A stretch of DNA of 55,327 nucleotides, taken from contig CAZVNS010000012.1 in NCBI GenBank assembly GCA_964628905.1, forward strand, positions 1-55,327. The letters run 5' to 3'. The first letter of the stretch is position 1. Each line of letters opens with the position of its first letter. The translations under genes and the position numbers were made by a program. Positions 18,501 through 26,322 of this stretch are shown piece after piece. The DNA is from JAJPXC01 sp964628905 (GTDB lineage Bacteria > Bacteroidota > Bacteroidia > Bacteroidales > Muribaculaceae). The notes under the pieces are model-generated. The model saw only the letters and a program-made list of their open reading frames with translations, had not been told where the DNA came from and did not search any database.

Positions 18501-18935
18501 GACCGCGCACGCAAGCGAGGCACATTCCTCCACGACGTCCTCAGCATGGTGCGTCGTCGAAGCGACCTGCAGTTGGCATTGCGTCGCCGCGCCCACCGTG
18601 TGGGGCTGTCGGCTCAGAAGGAGGCTGAATTCCTGGCGATGCTTACCCATGCTCTTGACGACCCCAGGGTCGACCGCTGGTTTGACGGCTCGCTGCGAGT
18701 GATCAACGAGCGCACCATCGACCTCGACGCCGAACGACGCGAGCGCCCCGACCGCATAGTCTGGACTGACGCCGACCACATCGAGGTGGTCGACTATAAG
18801 TTCGGCGCGCATAGAGATGACTATTTCGAGAAAGTCAGGGGATATGTGGGGCTTTTAGCAGAAATCTTCCCCTCAGCCACCGTTACCGGCTATCTCTGGT
18901 ACCCCCAGACCCGCGACATCGTCCCCGTAGATTAG
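15585..18935 (+). CDS. UvrD/RecB-family helicase-nuclease (AddA-like)
   Basis: The 1116-residue protein starts at a GTG (15585). It has superfamily 1A helicase motifs: Walker A KASAGSGKTYNL at residues 6-17, Ia AITFSNQATDEMK, motif II FLIDEFQDTSQMQW, motif III IIGDEKQCIYRFRD, motif V TIHSSKGLEYKCV and motif VI YVAATRATQEL. The C-terminus carries a PD-(D/E)xK RecB-type nuclease core (D in DHIEVVDYKFG, then a conserved GYVGLLAEIF helix). It is the double-strand-end resection enzyme used before RecA. An AddB/RecC-like partner, often adjacent in Bacteroidales, is not in this window. Confidence 0.92.
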   Translation: MLTIYKASAGSGKTYNLAKEYILQLVAYKDKDASAADGKRHYRLRKPGGRAHRAILAITFSNQATDEMKRRIVDELAKMANPKRKSKYRSDFVRDYGFDAEQLAQVAHEALQDLLFDFRFFNVSTIDAFFQGVLRSFAREIDLPGNYEVELSDYQAVCIGVAEMFQSLNNPDRQDSQLMSWVISYMKSRIDDGGKFNLLNRGSGLHDKVVGGLTKVMNEDYHKNAEKIRSYFNDDPTRISRFEKALSKRIGSLRTLFAKKARDAMQAAADYGLGKSQIDNTILLRMQKWASGKPYDDSDKKSKTLLYVTPDTIGKRYKAPYLKKNQPPKAVEDAIVEMLVQCPLIDNQIVEAQIIRDNLYLFGLLGYLEEFIANYRRDNNTILLSDTNELLSRIMQSELTPFIYERLGVFLKHFLIDEFQDTSQMQWINLRPLLLESLGNGDDNLIIGDEKQCIYRFRDSNPELLSSVVKQQVESALSTDATVERGICGEDNTNRRSDANIVKFNNTLFPLLAADINAGVTYGSAVQQVWDEKLEYPGYVRVVALEKMKQDEFEKRTLDLLAEQVRRQLQSGYRPKEIAVIVRYHYEGEAVINHLLQLMEGDEPYFEKRFDITSRDALLISSSPLIKLIISTLRLIDSRGSSSGDRTSSAMRLAQLTTRFEYYYNREGLEATAALERALADESGNIDRLTTEAVSMRLVNLHSIVEHIIGTFISPQQRDAHNIFLSAFQDLVVDFCSRGQADVHSFLQWWDDRGHCEKLATPDDLDALTVITIHSSKGLEYKCVHIPFATWEMCSPSTNFKPSYDWYTMPSYPDIDADVMPPMMPLDNVSKLAKTQFAPKFNQIMQEQRVDNLNLFYVAATRATQELLITTAPPAKAGDTIGTRLIAQLGNLHVQDPALTVDVAFDESVATVGEPLTAGQLADRREAEQRKKQEEAKDEPREVNPTLPMPPYETTLRHNVWNMTRIEDLVDVDRARKRGTFLHDVLSMVRRRSDLQLALRRRAHRVGLSAQKEAEFLAMLTHALDDPRVDRWFDGSLRVINERTIDLDAERRERPDRIVWTDADHIEVVDYKFGAHRDDYFEKVRGYVGLLAEIFPSATVTGYLWYPQTRDIVPVD

Positions 18936-18946
18936 CCTCAGGGCTA
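18933..18946 (+). terminator. Short hairpin overlapping the helicase stop codon
   Basis: TAGCC (starting at the stop codon) and GGCTA form a 5-bp stem with loop TCAG, followed by TTTGTTT. It is a weak but plausible terminator. Confidence 0.4.
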
Positions 18947-19193
18947 TTTGTTTCAGACCTTCCCAATATGGCTGCAGCTTCATGATTATGAATTTGACAA
19001 CATCCGAAAATTGCATTATCATTTCAAGTTTTGGCAAGCCTACTGAGAAATCTTTCGTGAAAGTATCTCACAGGGAGTTGCTGGTATGCTTTGTTGTTTA
19101 CGGCAAATACTCGTTAGTGCCGTAACTTTTTGTGTTAAATTTTTTTGCGTCTTGCCGAATAGTGAAGGGTGCATCAGGATATGTCCGTACAAA
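18947..19193. other. Intergenic region between convergent genes
   Basis: This AT-rich gap has no recognised gene. A 47-codon frame (ATG at 18982, TAA at 19123-19125) contains the peptide FVKVSHRELLVCFVVYGKYS. It has no identifiable family and no clear promoter, so it is only a possibility. No transposon ends were seen. Confidence 0.3.
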
Positions 19194-20204
19194 TTAGCAA
19201 CTTAAAAGCTTCGAGATGGGGCGCTCGACGTAGCGGTTGAGCAGATAGGCAAGTGCCCATACGATCGGGAGCAGGATCACCGACTGGAGCAGCATGTCGG
19301 AGGTGTCGGCGGTCTGCAATCCGCAGAGGGTGAGCAGATAGTCCCAACCCTTGATGCACAGCACGTGGATGAGGTAGAAGCTGAAACTCAATCGCCCCAC
19401 CATCATCAGGAGGGAGCTTTGCAGCAGCCGATTGGTGAGCGTTGTGGCCCGGTCAGTCATGGAGAAGGTCAGGATGCAAAGCCCGGCGGCGATCCACCAG
19501 TAAGATGCGTTTCCCCACCGAGCGTTTACCATGCCGTAGCATATCATGGAGCATGCTATTACGGTGACTGACAGCAGCTGAAGCGACGCTGCTCGGCAGC
19601 GTCCATTCACTCTTGGCGATGACAAAAACCACTGACACAGCAATATACCTATGAGGAAGGCCGAGAGTTGCATCAGGGGGTTGATGTAGACTATCGCTTC
19701 AACAAGTTCGCTTGGAACGGATGCCGACACTGCGAAGTAGCCTATGAAATAGGCGATTATGATAGCGTAGAAAGATGTGGAGCTGAGCTTATGCAGGCGG
19801 CAGAGTGGAATCAGGAGCAGATAGAAGAAGAATAGGTCGCTGATAAACCATCCTACGGGGTTGCCGGCAAAGTATTCATCCTGTATCGGCATCCAGCTTT
19901 GCAACGCCAACAATCCGAGTAATTTACCTCTAAAAAAGCCTGAATAGGGCAATACGGCGATTGCCACTATCCAGGTGATGATGTACAGGGGGAAGACTCT
20001 GCCGATGCGGCGTGTCAGGAAGTGCTTAAGGTCGGGCAACGGCTGCGATTGCATCGACAGCCAGAGCACGAAGCCGCTGAGCATGAAGAAGAATGTGACA
20101 GCAAAATCTCCTAATCCTTCGGTAAAAGTCGTGTCAAAGCCATAATGATGATAGTATATCAGCATTATGGCTAAACCACGGAGCGATTGGAGGTTGCGTA
20201 TCAT
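19194..20204 (-). CDS. Acyltransferase 3 family membrane protein
   Basis: The 336-residue protein has about ten membrane helices. It shows the family signatures near its start (NLQSLRGLAIMLIYYHHYG, with the catalytic-type His pair), FFFMLSGFVLWLSM, and RRIGRVFPLYII. Such enzymes move acyl groups across the membrane to O-acetylate glycans or other surface polymers. It lies 17 nt after the minus-strand GH3 gene and is the last member of the kinase-esterase-GH3-acyltransferase operon. The pairing of an esterase with an acyltransferase in one operon is notable. The substrate is unknown. Confidence 0.85.
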   Translation of the reverse strand: MIRNLQSLRGLAIMLIYYHHYGFDTTFTEGLGDFAVTFFFMLSGFVLWLSMQSQPLPDLKHFLTRRIGRVFPLYIITWIVAIAVLPYSGFFRGKLLGLLALQSWMPIQDEYFAGNPVGWFISDLFFFYLLLIPLCRLHKLSSTSFYAIIIAYFIGYFAVSASVPSELVEAIVYINPLMQLSAFLIGILLCQWFLSSPRVNGRCRAASLQLLSVTVIACSMICYGMVNARWGNASYWWIAAGLCILTFSMTDRATTLTNRLLQSSLLMMVGRLSFSFYLIHVLCIKGWDYLLTLCGLQTADTSDMLLQSVILLPIVWALAYLLNRYVERPISKLLSC

Positions 20205-20221
20205 CCTTCAGCGGGGAGGTA

Positions 20222-22558
20222 TCAGCGTTGGAGGGTGTGGATTGGGGCTTGAAGCGAGAAGAGTCGGTTGACCGGGATTGTCATCTGCTCGACGTCGATT
20301 GGGAGCTGGTGGCGTATGTCGCGGCTCGAGGCGCCAATCAGCAGATTGCATTGGCCGGGAGTCACAACCCAAGCTGAGGTCAGCTCGTCGAAGCTGGCGA
20401 GGTCGGCCGGGGCAAATTCCATCTCTACCGTAGCGGTTGCGCCGGGGAGCAGTTCGTCGGTTTTGGCGAAGGCTTTAAGCTCCTTGGCGGGACGGTTGGC
20501 TGCACGGCTGTCGGGGGCGGCGGCGTAGAGCTGCACCACCTCGCGGCCGGGACGGTCGCCGGCGTTGGTCACGTCGACGCTCACCCGGTAGTGTCCGTCG
20601 GCGAGAGCGACGCGGGGATTGGCGTACTCAAAGGTGGTGTAGCCAAGGCCGTAGCCGAAGGGGTAGCTCACCTCCTTGTCGAACGAGTCGAAGTAGCGGT
20701 AGCCCACATATACGTCCTCATCGTAGTCGGTGTAGTCGTAGTTGCGCACCGGGTCGGCCTTGTCGGTTTCGGCTCCCTCGGCTTTGAATTCTGATGTCAT
20801 GTCAAGGGGGAAGTTGGACGAAGAGGCGTGGTCGGTGAAGGCTATGGGGAATGTCATGGTGAGTTTGCCTGAGGGGTATGCGCGCCCTGAGAGCACGTCG
20901 GCCACGCTGTTGCCACCCTCCTGGCCACCTTGCCATGCGCAGAGCACGGCGTCGGCTTCGGGTTGCCATGAAGCCGTCTCGATCACACCGCCGATGTTGA
21001 GTATCACTATCACCTTCTTGCCTTGGGCGTGGAATGCGCGGCTCACATCGTCGAGGAGCTTGCGGTTGGCCTCCGAGAGGGTGAAGTCGGCGGTTGGGCG
21101 GTCGAAGAATTCGCCTGAGTTGCGACCGATTGTGATGATTGCCACATCGGCTTCTTGGGCGTGGCGGTCAAGCTCATCGGCGGCGAATGTCATCTCCTCG
21201 GGGCGAGGCATGGGGAAGAATGCTGAGAAGTTGCCCTGGGGCTTGTTGCGCTCATTTTCGGCGGCGATATGCTCAGCGTAGCGGTCGGCCAAAGTGGGGT
21301 CAACGAGCTGATAGCCTGCGTTCTTGAGTCCGTCGAGGAGCGACACGGTGTAGGCTCGGTTCACGTTGCCCGAGCCGGTGCCGCCGGCGATCCAGTCGTA
21401 GGATGTGCAGCCGTAGAGGGCCACATTCTTCACGGCGGGGTCGAGGGGTAGGGCGTTTTGGTCATTCTTGAGGAGCACCATGCCGTCGGTGGCGCTTTGG
21501 CGAGTGACGGCGGCGTGGGCTTCGAGGTCGGGATGGTTGGTGGGCTTGTAGCCGCGGAAGCGGGGAGTGCGCACTATCATCTCCAGGATGCGGCGGACGT
21601 TGCGGTCGAGGTTGCGTTCATCGAGGGTGCCATCCTTCACGCCGTTGACTATGGCCTCGTATTGGCGTGGGAGGCCGGGCATCAGCAGGTCGTTGCCGGC
21701 GCGGGTCTGTGCGGCTCCGTCCTTGCCGCCAAACCAGTCGGTCATCACCATTCCGGGATAACCCCACTCGTCGCGGAGCAGTGTCTCAAGCAGCTCGGGG
21801 TCTTCGGAGGTGAATGTGCTGTTGAGGCGGTTGTATGACGACATCACGGTCCAGGGATCAGAGTGGCGCAGCGCTATCTCAAAGGCTTTGAGGTAGATTT
21901 CGCGCAGGGCGCGGGGGGTGACGCGGGCGTCGTTGCCCATGCGGTTGGTCTCCTGATTGTTGACGGTGAAGTGTTTCACGGAGGTGCCTACACCATTGCT
22001 CTGCACTCCGCGCACGTAGGCTGCGGCAATTTGCCCGGCCACCACGGGGTCCTCCGAGTAATACTCGAAGTTGCGGCCGCACAGCGGGTTGCGGTGGATG
22101 TTTAGAGCCGGGGCAAGGAGCACGTCGGCACCGTATTCGAGCACCTCGTTGCCGATAGAGCGGCCTACGCGGTCTACGAGCGTGGTGTCCCATGTGCATG
22201 CAAGGAGAGTGCCGATGGGGAAGTGGGTGCAGTAGTAGGTGTTGGGGTCGCCGGGGCGTGTGGTGTCGATGCGCAGTCCGGCGGGGCCGTCGGCGAGCAC
22301 CACCGAGGGTATGCCCAATCGCTCGATGGGGTAGGTTGTGCCGGCGGCGCCGGGCACGAGGTTGCGGGTGGAGCCCACCACGGCGTTGTCGCCGTCGAAG
22401 CCGGCCATGCCGGTGCCGATGGCTAAGTGAGCTTTCTCCTCAAGGGTCATCGCGGCGATGACCTCGTCGATTGATGCTTTGCCCAATTGGGGCGGTTGGT
22501 TAGCGTTCAGGCCCATAGTAGTCACACAGGCCGTGATGATAGTAGTGATTGCTTTCAT
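20222..22558 (-). CDS. GH3 beta-glucosidase, exported
   Basis: The 778-residue exported enzyme has an N-terminal signal (about 1-20), the GH3 barrel and sandwich domains and a C-terminal fibronectin-III-like domain (about 660-745). The nucleophile is Asp274 in MVMTDWFGG. Substrate-site motifs ADGPAGLR, GRNFEYYSEDP and VKHFTVNNQETNR are intact. It would release terminal beta-linked glucose or a related sugar from oligosaccharides in the periplasm. It is 4 nt after the esterase gene in a minus-strand operon that diverges from the main polysaccharide locus. Linkage specificity cannot be read directly; two further GH3 genes lie in the plus-strand operon. Confidence 0.92.
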   Translation of the reverse strand: MKAITTIITACVTTMGLNANQPPQLGKASIDEVIAAMTLEEKAHLAIGTGMAGFDGDNAVVGSTRNLVPGAAGTTYPIERLGIPSVVLADGPAGLRIDTTRPGDPNTYYCTHFPIGTLLACTWDTTLVDRVGRSIGNEVLEYGADVLLAPALNIHRNPLCGRNFEYYSEDPVVAGQIAAAYVRGVQSNGVGTSVKHFTVNNQETNRMGNDARVTPRALREIYLKAFEIALRHSDPWTVMSSYNRLNSTFTSEDPELLETLLRDEWGYPGMVMTDWFGGKDGAAQTRAGNDLLMPGLPRQYEAIVNGVKDGTLDERNLDRNVRRILEMIVRTPRFRGYKPTNHPDLEAHAAVTRQSATDGMVLLKNDQNALPLDPAVKNVALYGCTSYDWIAGGTGSGNVNRAYTVSLLDGLKNAGYQLVDPTLADRYAEHIAAENERNKPQGNFSAFFPMPRPEEMTFAADELDRHAQEADVAIITIGRNSGEFFDRPTADFTLSEANRKLLDDVSRAFHAQGKKVIVILNIGGVIETASWQPEADAVLCAWQGGQEGGNSVADVLSGRAYPSGKLTMTFPIAFTDHASSSNFPLDMTSEFKAEGAETDKADPVRNYDYTDYDEDVYVGYRYFDSFDKEVSYPFGYGLGYTTFEYANPRVALADGHYRVSVDVTNAGDRPGREVVQLYAAAPDSRAANRPAKELKAFAKTDELLPGATATVEMEFAPADLASFDELTSAWVVTPGQCNLLIGASSRDIRHQLPIDVEQMTIPVNRLFSLQAPIHTLQR

Positions 22559-22562
22559 GGCA

Positions 22563-23756
22563 TTATTTCTTAAACAACATGGGGGTGAATTTGCTCAGGT
22601 AGATGCGCCAGTTTTTCCAGATGTGGCCATCAGGGCTCTCGTAGTAGGTGTAGGGGTAGCCGCGGTCGTCGAGCAGCTTGCGGTATTCGCGGTTGGCCTC
22701 ATAGAGGAAGTCTTTGTCGCCGATGGCTATCCAGTAGAGCGCGGGGTGCTTGTCGAACTGTACCTTCAGCTTCCCTTCGAGGTCGTCGTAGATGGGTGAT
22801 TTGGCATCCTTGCCGGGCATGATGGCTGCAGAGAAGAGGCCTATGTAGTCAAACATGTCGGGGTACTGCTTGGAAATGTGCATCGAGTGGAAGCCACCCA
22901 TCGACAGGCCGGCTATGGCGCGGCCACGCTTCTCGGGGATTGTGCGGAAGTTTTGGTCGATGAAGCTCACCACCTCGGGGAAGTGTGTCTCGAAGCTGCC
23001 TTCCATGGTTTTGGGGAGCTGGGTGGTGGGGGTAACGAAGCCGAGGCTCGACTCGCCGGGGGCTGCCTGCAGGTCGGCGTTGCCGTTGGTCATCACCACG
23101 ATCATGGGCTCTACCTCACCCTTGGCGATGAGGTTGTCGAGTATCTGAGCGGCTCGGCCGAGCTCGGTCCAGGCGTTCTCGTCGCCACCCATGCCGTGGA
23201 GCAGGTACAGCACCGGGTATTGGCGGTCGGAGGTCTCGTAGCCGGCGGGGGTGTAGACGGTCATGCGGCGATCCATACCTAATGTGGGGGAGTTGTACCA
23301 CATCTTCGACACGGTGCCGTGGGGCACGTCGGCCACCTTATAATATTCGGCTTGAGGGCCGTCGATGAGGAATATGTTGGTCACAGATGCGATGTCGCGC
23401 AACTGATAGACGTTGGAGGGGTCGGTGATTTTGAGCCCATCGACCAGGAATGAGTAGCTGTAAAGCTCCGGGGCAAGTGGAGCCGGGGTGGTGTATTCCC
23501 ATACACCATTGTTGAGCGTGAGGTCGGCGGTGCCCGGGCCGTCAAACTCGCCGTAGGGGGTCTGGACCTTCTGGGTTGGGAGGAAGTCGCCTGTCACTTT
23601 CACATCCTTGGCATTGGGGGCCACGAGGCGGAAGGTCACGGTGTTGTCGCTGTTGACTTGGGGGGAAGATGTCGGAGCTCCACCCCACAATGCCTGTTGG
23701 GCGTTGGCCACCAAGGCTGAGGCGGCAACGCAGCATGCTACAATAATCTTTTTCAT
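22563..23756 (-). CDS. CE1-type carbohydrate esterase with N-terminal E-set domain
   Basis: From the ATG at 23756 the product has 397 residues; the open frame runs further upstream only because it overlaps the kinase gene. A signal peptide (1-19, ending ANA) is followed by an E-set/CBM48-like sandwich (about 35-115, FRLVAPNAKDVKVTGDF). The esterase-D/CE1 alpha-beta hydrolase domain then shows YPVLYLLHGMGGDENAW, nucleophile Ser285 in GLSMGGFHS and the catalytic His in SPDGHIWKNWR. Relatives remove feruloyl or acetyl esters from plant polysaccharides. It is 11 nt downstream of the kinase and 4 nt upstream of GH3, so it likely works in the same catabolic route. Confidence 0.88.
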   Translation of the reverse strand: MKKIIVACCVAASALVANAQQALWGGAPTSSPQVNSDNTVTFRLVAPNAKDVKVTGDFLPTQKVQTPYGEFDGPGTADLTLNNGVWEYTTPAPLAPELYSYSFLVDGLKITDPSNVYQLRDIASVTNIFLIDGPQAEYYKVADVPHGTVSKMWYNSPTLGMDRRMTVYTPAGYETSDRQYPVLYLLHGMGGDENAWTELGRAAQILDNLIAKGEVEPMIVVMTNGNADLQAAPGESSLGFVTPTTQLPKTMEGSFETHFPEVVSFIDQNFRTIPEKRGRAIAGLSMGGFHSMHISKQYPDMFDYIGLFSAAIMPGKDAKSPIYDDLEGKLKVQFDKHPALYWIAIGDKDFLYEANREYRKLLDDRGYPYTYYESPDGHIWKNWRIYLSKFTPMLFKK

Positions 23757-23767
23757 AACTAAGTGAT

Positions 23768-24259
23768 TTAAGGTATCTTGAGGTAATTTTCGTCGGATTG
23801 GGGAGCCTCGAAGTGCGAGCAGAAGTGGCGCAGCTGCCCCTCGGTGATGATCTGGTCGTCGGGACCGCTGCCGTCGCGGTCGGCAAGTCGCCGGGCGAGC
23901 ACCTCGTAGGGGGCTTCGAGGTAGACAATCAGCGGATTGACCCCGGCCTGGCGGCAGATTTCCGACACCTGATCGCGGCGCGAGCGCTTGCACATCGTCG
24001 AGTCCACCACCACGCGCTCGCCGCGCTCCAGGGCCTCGGCAAGAAGCCGGTTGATAGTGTTGTTAACCCCGGCAAACACCCGGTGCATCTCCTGTGGAGG
24101 GAGTTGCGACACATTGGGCCCATACTCCTGCCATGCAATGCGGTCGGCAGAAATCAGCGTGTAGCCCGGCCGGACAAGCCGCTTCGCATAGCGCGTCTTG
24201 CCCGAGCCGCTGATGCCGCACATCAGCACTACTTGATTTTGGTCGATGTCGTTTTCCAC
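23768..24259 (-). CDS. P-loop kinase-like ATPase
   Basis: The product (163 residues from the GTG at 24259) has a Walker A MCGISGSGKTRYAKRL, a lid-type region, and VVVDSTMCKRSRRDQV and PLIVYLEAPYEVLARR, as in small-molecule or polynucleotide kinases of the AAA_33 and zeta-toxin-like class. An ATG at 24286 lies upstream, but a -7 element TACATTTG (24271-24264) sits between it and the GTG, so the GTG is the better start. Met at 24223 would remove the first strand of the fold. Its phosphate acceptor is unknown. It is first in the operon with the CE1 esterase, GH3 and acyltransferase. Confidence 0.72.
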   Translation of the reverse strand: MENDIDQNQVVLMCGISGSGKTRYAKRLVRPGYTLISADRIAWQEYGPNVSQLPPQEMHRVFAGVNNTINRLLAEALERGERVVVDSTMCKRSRRDQVSEICRQAGVNPLIVYLEAPYEVLARRLADRDGSGPDDQIITEGQLRHFCSHFEAPQSDENYLKIP

Positions 24260-24263
24260 GCTA

Positions 24264-24271
24264 CAAATGTA
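24264..24271 (-). promoter_or_regulatory. -7 element TACATTTG of the minus-strand esterase/GH3 operon
   Basis: The minus strand reads TACATTTG, a perfect -7 match ending 4 nt before the proposed GTG start of the kinase gene. The divergent plus-strand element is at 24355-24362, so the two CAZyme arms share a 150-bp control region. Confidence 0.5.
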
Positions 24272-24354
24272 GCTATTTCCCCACACACCACCAACCTACA
24301 CCCCCGGAAATTGTTAAAAATGGGGTGGGGATGTGAAAAAATGAAAAGAGTTAT

Positions 24355-24362
24355 TATATTTG
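24355..24362 (+). promoter_or_regulatory. -7 element TATATTTG of the regulator gene
   Basis: TATATTTG on the plus strand matches the -7 consensus and lies 50 nt before the regulator ATG. No correctly spaced TTG is present. Confidence 0.5.
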
Positions 24363-24412
24363 TGGACGCAATTTGCGTAACGACCTATGGCTGTTGTGAC
24401 CGAAAGAATACC

Positions 24413-26110
24413 ATGAAAACGTTGCTGACGACATTTTTGGCTATTATATGCATGCTGCCGATGCGTGCCCGCGAGGCGAGCGTCGAGAGCTTGTTGGCGC
24501 GCCTTGACTCGGCGATCGCCAACGAGGATGCCTATGTGCAGGCCAAGATCAAGCGTATCGGCGATGCGCGCGCCAGCCGCCGTTCGCTCCGCACCCCCGA
24601 GGAGCTGTATTGGAACAATCGTCATCTCTACGACCAATATTATGTGTTCGACGCTGACTCGGCGATGCATTACGCCAGCCAAAACCTCGCCCTTGCCCGG
24701 CAGTTGGGCAACAAGCAGGGGGAGAATGAGTGGCGCATCAACAAGTCGTTCACCCTGTCGGTGATGGGTCTGCTCGGCGAGGCCAAGGAGGAGCTTGACT
24801 CCGTGAACTTCAGCGAGCTGTCTGACGCAAATAAGATAAAGTTTTACGGCCAGATGGCCTATCTCTACTCCCATATCGGGCAGCTGTCGGACCACCGCAT
24901 CATCGGCAATGAGGACTATGACCGCATCAGCCATGCCTACGAGGACTCGATATTGAGCATCATCACCCCCGACAACCCTGAATACCTGTGGTATGCGGCT
25001 TCGTCGAAGATTGACTCCGAGGAGTTTCCCGACGAGTTGCTCAGCCAGTTGAAGGAGGCTGTCGACACGTGCTCGTTCAGCTCACGCACCGAAGCGATGA
25101 ACTGCTACATACTGTCGCGCATCTACTCCCGCATGGGCGACAACGACAACCACATGCGCTACCTGATACTCTCGGGCCTCACCGACGTGAAGATAGCCAA
25201 CCGCGACATCGCCTCAATCACCGAACTTGCCGAGATGCTGCGCAACGATGGCGACATCGAGCGGGCTTACAACTATGTGAACTACAGTCTTAAGCAGGCG
25301 CTGTTGCTCCCCAACCGAGTGCGTGCTGCCACGCTGGCCAAGACTGTCTCCGACGTGCATCAGCTCCATGAGGAAGCATTGCGCACCACCCAGCGCAACC
25401 TCACCATAGCCCTGGTGGTGCTCTTCGTGATCATGCTGGCCCTGGCGCTGCTCTTCATCATGTACAGTCGACGTAGCAAGCAGTTGCGGCGCTCGCAACG
25501 CAAACTCGAGGCCGCCAACAGCGAGCTGACAACCCGCATGGAGGAGATCACGCGCAACAAGATCGAGCGCGACAAGCTCATAGCCAACCTGATGGAGGCC
25601 AACTCCCGCAACGAGGAGATCTCGATGGCCCTTCGCGAGGCCAACTATGTGAAGGAGGAGTGCATCGGCGCCACGTTCGCCCTGTGCTCATCATACATCG
25701 ACCGCTTCGAGAAATACCGCAACGATATCATGAAACTCGTGCGCGCCCAGAAGTGGAAGGAGCTGCAGGAGGAAGCGCTCACCGCCACTTACTCTAACCG
25801 CGAGATGAAGGAGTTCTACGCAAGCTTCGACACCCTCTTCCTTAGCATCTACCCCGACTTCGTCAGCGACTTCAACCAGCTGCTGCGCCCTGAGGAGCAG
25901 ATCACGGTGCCCCCCGGCACCCTCAACACCGAGCTGCGCATCTACGCCCTGGTGCGCCTGGGCGTCTCCGACTCGGTGAAGATCGCGGCCCTGCTCCACT
26001 GCTCCACCCAGACCGTCTACAACTACCGCCTGCGCATGCGCAACAAGGCCATCATCGAAAAGGAGGGATTTGCCGACGCCGTCAAGTCGCTCGGCAAGTT
26101 CAACCACTGA
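24413..26110 (+). CDS. SusR/DUF6377-like membrane-spanning transcriptional regulator
   Basis: From the ATG at 24413 the product has 565 residues; the frame is open for another 205 codons upstream only as the antisense of the kinase gene. It has a signal sequence (1-19, ending MRA), a periplasmic TPR-like helical domain (about 20-325), one membrane helix (LTIALVVLFVIMLALALLFI, about 330-350), a cytoplasmic coiled coil (about 353-410) and a C-terminal helix-turn-helix (SVKIAALLHCSTQTVYNYRL). This is the plan of SusR-type activators that sense imported oligosaccharides in the periplasm. Its position directly before GH16 and susCD makes it the likely regulator of the whole locus. Confidence 0.85.
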   Translation: MKTLLTTFLAIICMLPMRAREASVESLLARLDSAIANEDAYVQAKIKRIGDARASRRSLRTPEELYWNNRHLYDQYYVFDADSAMHYASQNLALARQLGNKQGENEWRINKSFTLSVMGLLGEAKEELDSVNFSELSDANKIKFYGQMAYLYSHIGQLSDHRIIGNEDYDRISHAYEDSILSIITPDNPEYLWYAASSKIDSEEFPDELLSQLKEAVDTCSFSSRTEAMNCYILSRIYSRMGDNDNHMRYLILSGLTDVKIANRDIASITELAEMLRNDGDIERAYNYVNYSLKQALLLPNRVRAATLAKTVSDVHQLHEEALRTTQRNLTIALVVLFVIMLALALLFIMYSRRSKQLRRSQRKLEAANSELTTRMEEITRNKIERDKLIANLMEANSRNEEISMALREANYVKEECIGATFALCSSYIDRFEKYRNDIMKLVRAQKWKELQEEALTATYSNREMKEFYASFDTLFLSIYPDFVSDFNQLLRPEEQITVPPGTLNTELRIYALVRLGVSDSVKIAALLHCSTQTVYNYRLRMRNKAIIEKEGFADAVKSLGKFNH

Positions 26111-26141
26111 CCCCGACACCCTCATAACCCCCATAACCACC

Positions 26142-26237
26142 TTACATCTACCTCGAAAAAACTTACATTCTCAAAATCGTAACCAACTGATTGTCATGGT
26201 GAAGTGGCTTAGCGGAGTTTACATTAGACGTTACATT
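26142..26237. promoter_or_regulatory. TTACATT repeats upstream of the polysaccharide operon
   Basis: TTACATT occurs at 26163-26169, 26219-26225 and 26231-26237, with a related TTACATC at 26142-26148. The last two copies are exactly 12 bp apart and lie just upstream of the -7 element at 26263. They are candidate operator half-sites for the adjacent regulator; this is inference. Confidence 0.35.
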
Positions 26238-26262
26238 GTTAACAAAATAAAAAAAGTGTGAC

Positions 26263-26270
26263 TAAATTTG
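26263..26270 (+). promoter_or_regulatory. -7 element TAAATTTG of the beta-glucan operon
   Basis: TAAATTTG matches the -7 consensus and lies 52 nt before the GH16 ATG. A TTG at 26236-26238 is 24 nt upstream, slightly too far for the standard spacing, as may be expected for an activator-dependent promoter. Confidence 0.55.
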
Positions 26271-26322
26271 TAACATCGCAAGTTGGCGACAACCTCATCA
26301 ACATGAAATAAAGAAGACGACC

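Noticed and set aside
23757..23993. N-terminal extension of the esterase frame
   Set aside because: The 79 extra residues overlap the kinase gene in another frame; the ATG at 23756 gives a clean signal peptide.
23798..24412. N-terminal extension of the regulator frame
   Set aside because: These 205 codons are antisense to the P-loop kinase gene; the true start is the ATG at 24413 followed by a signal sequence.
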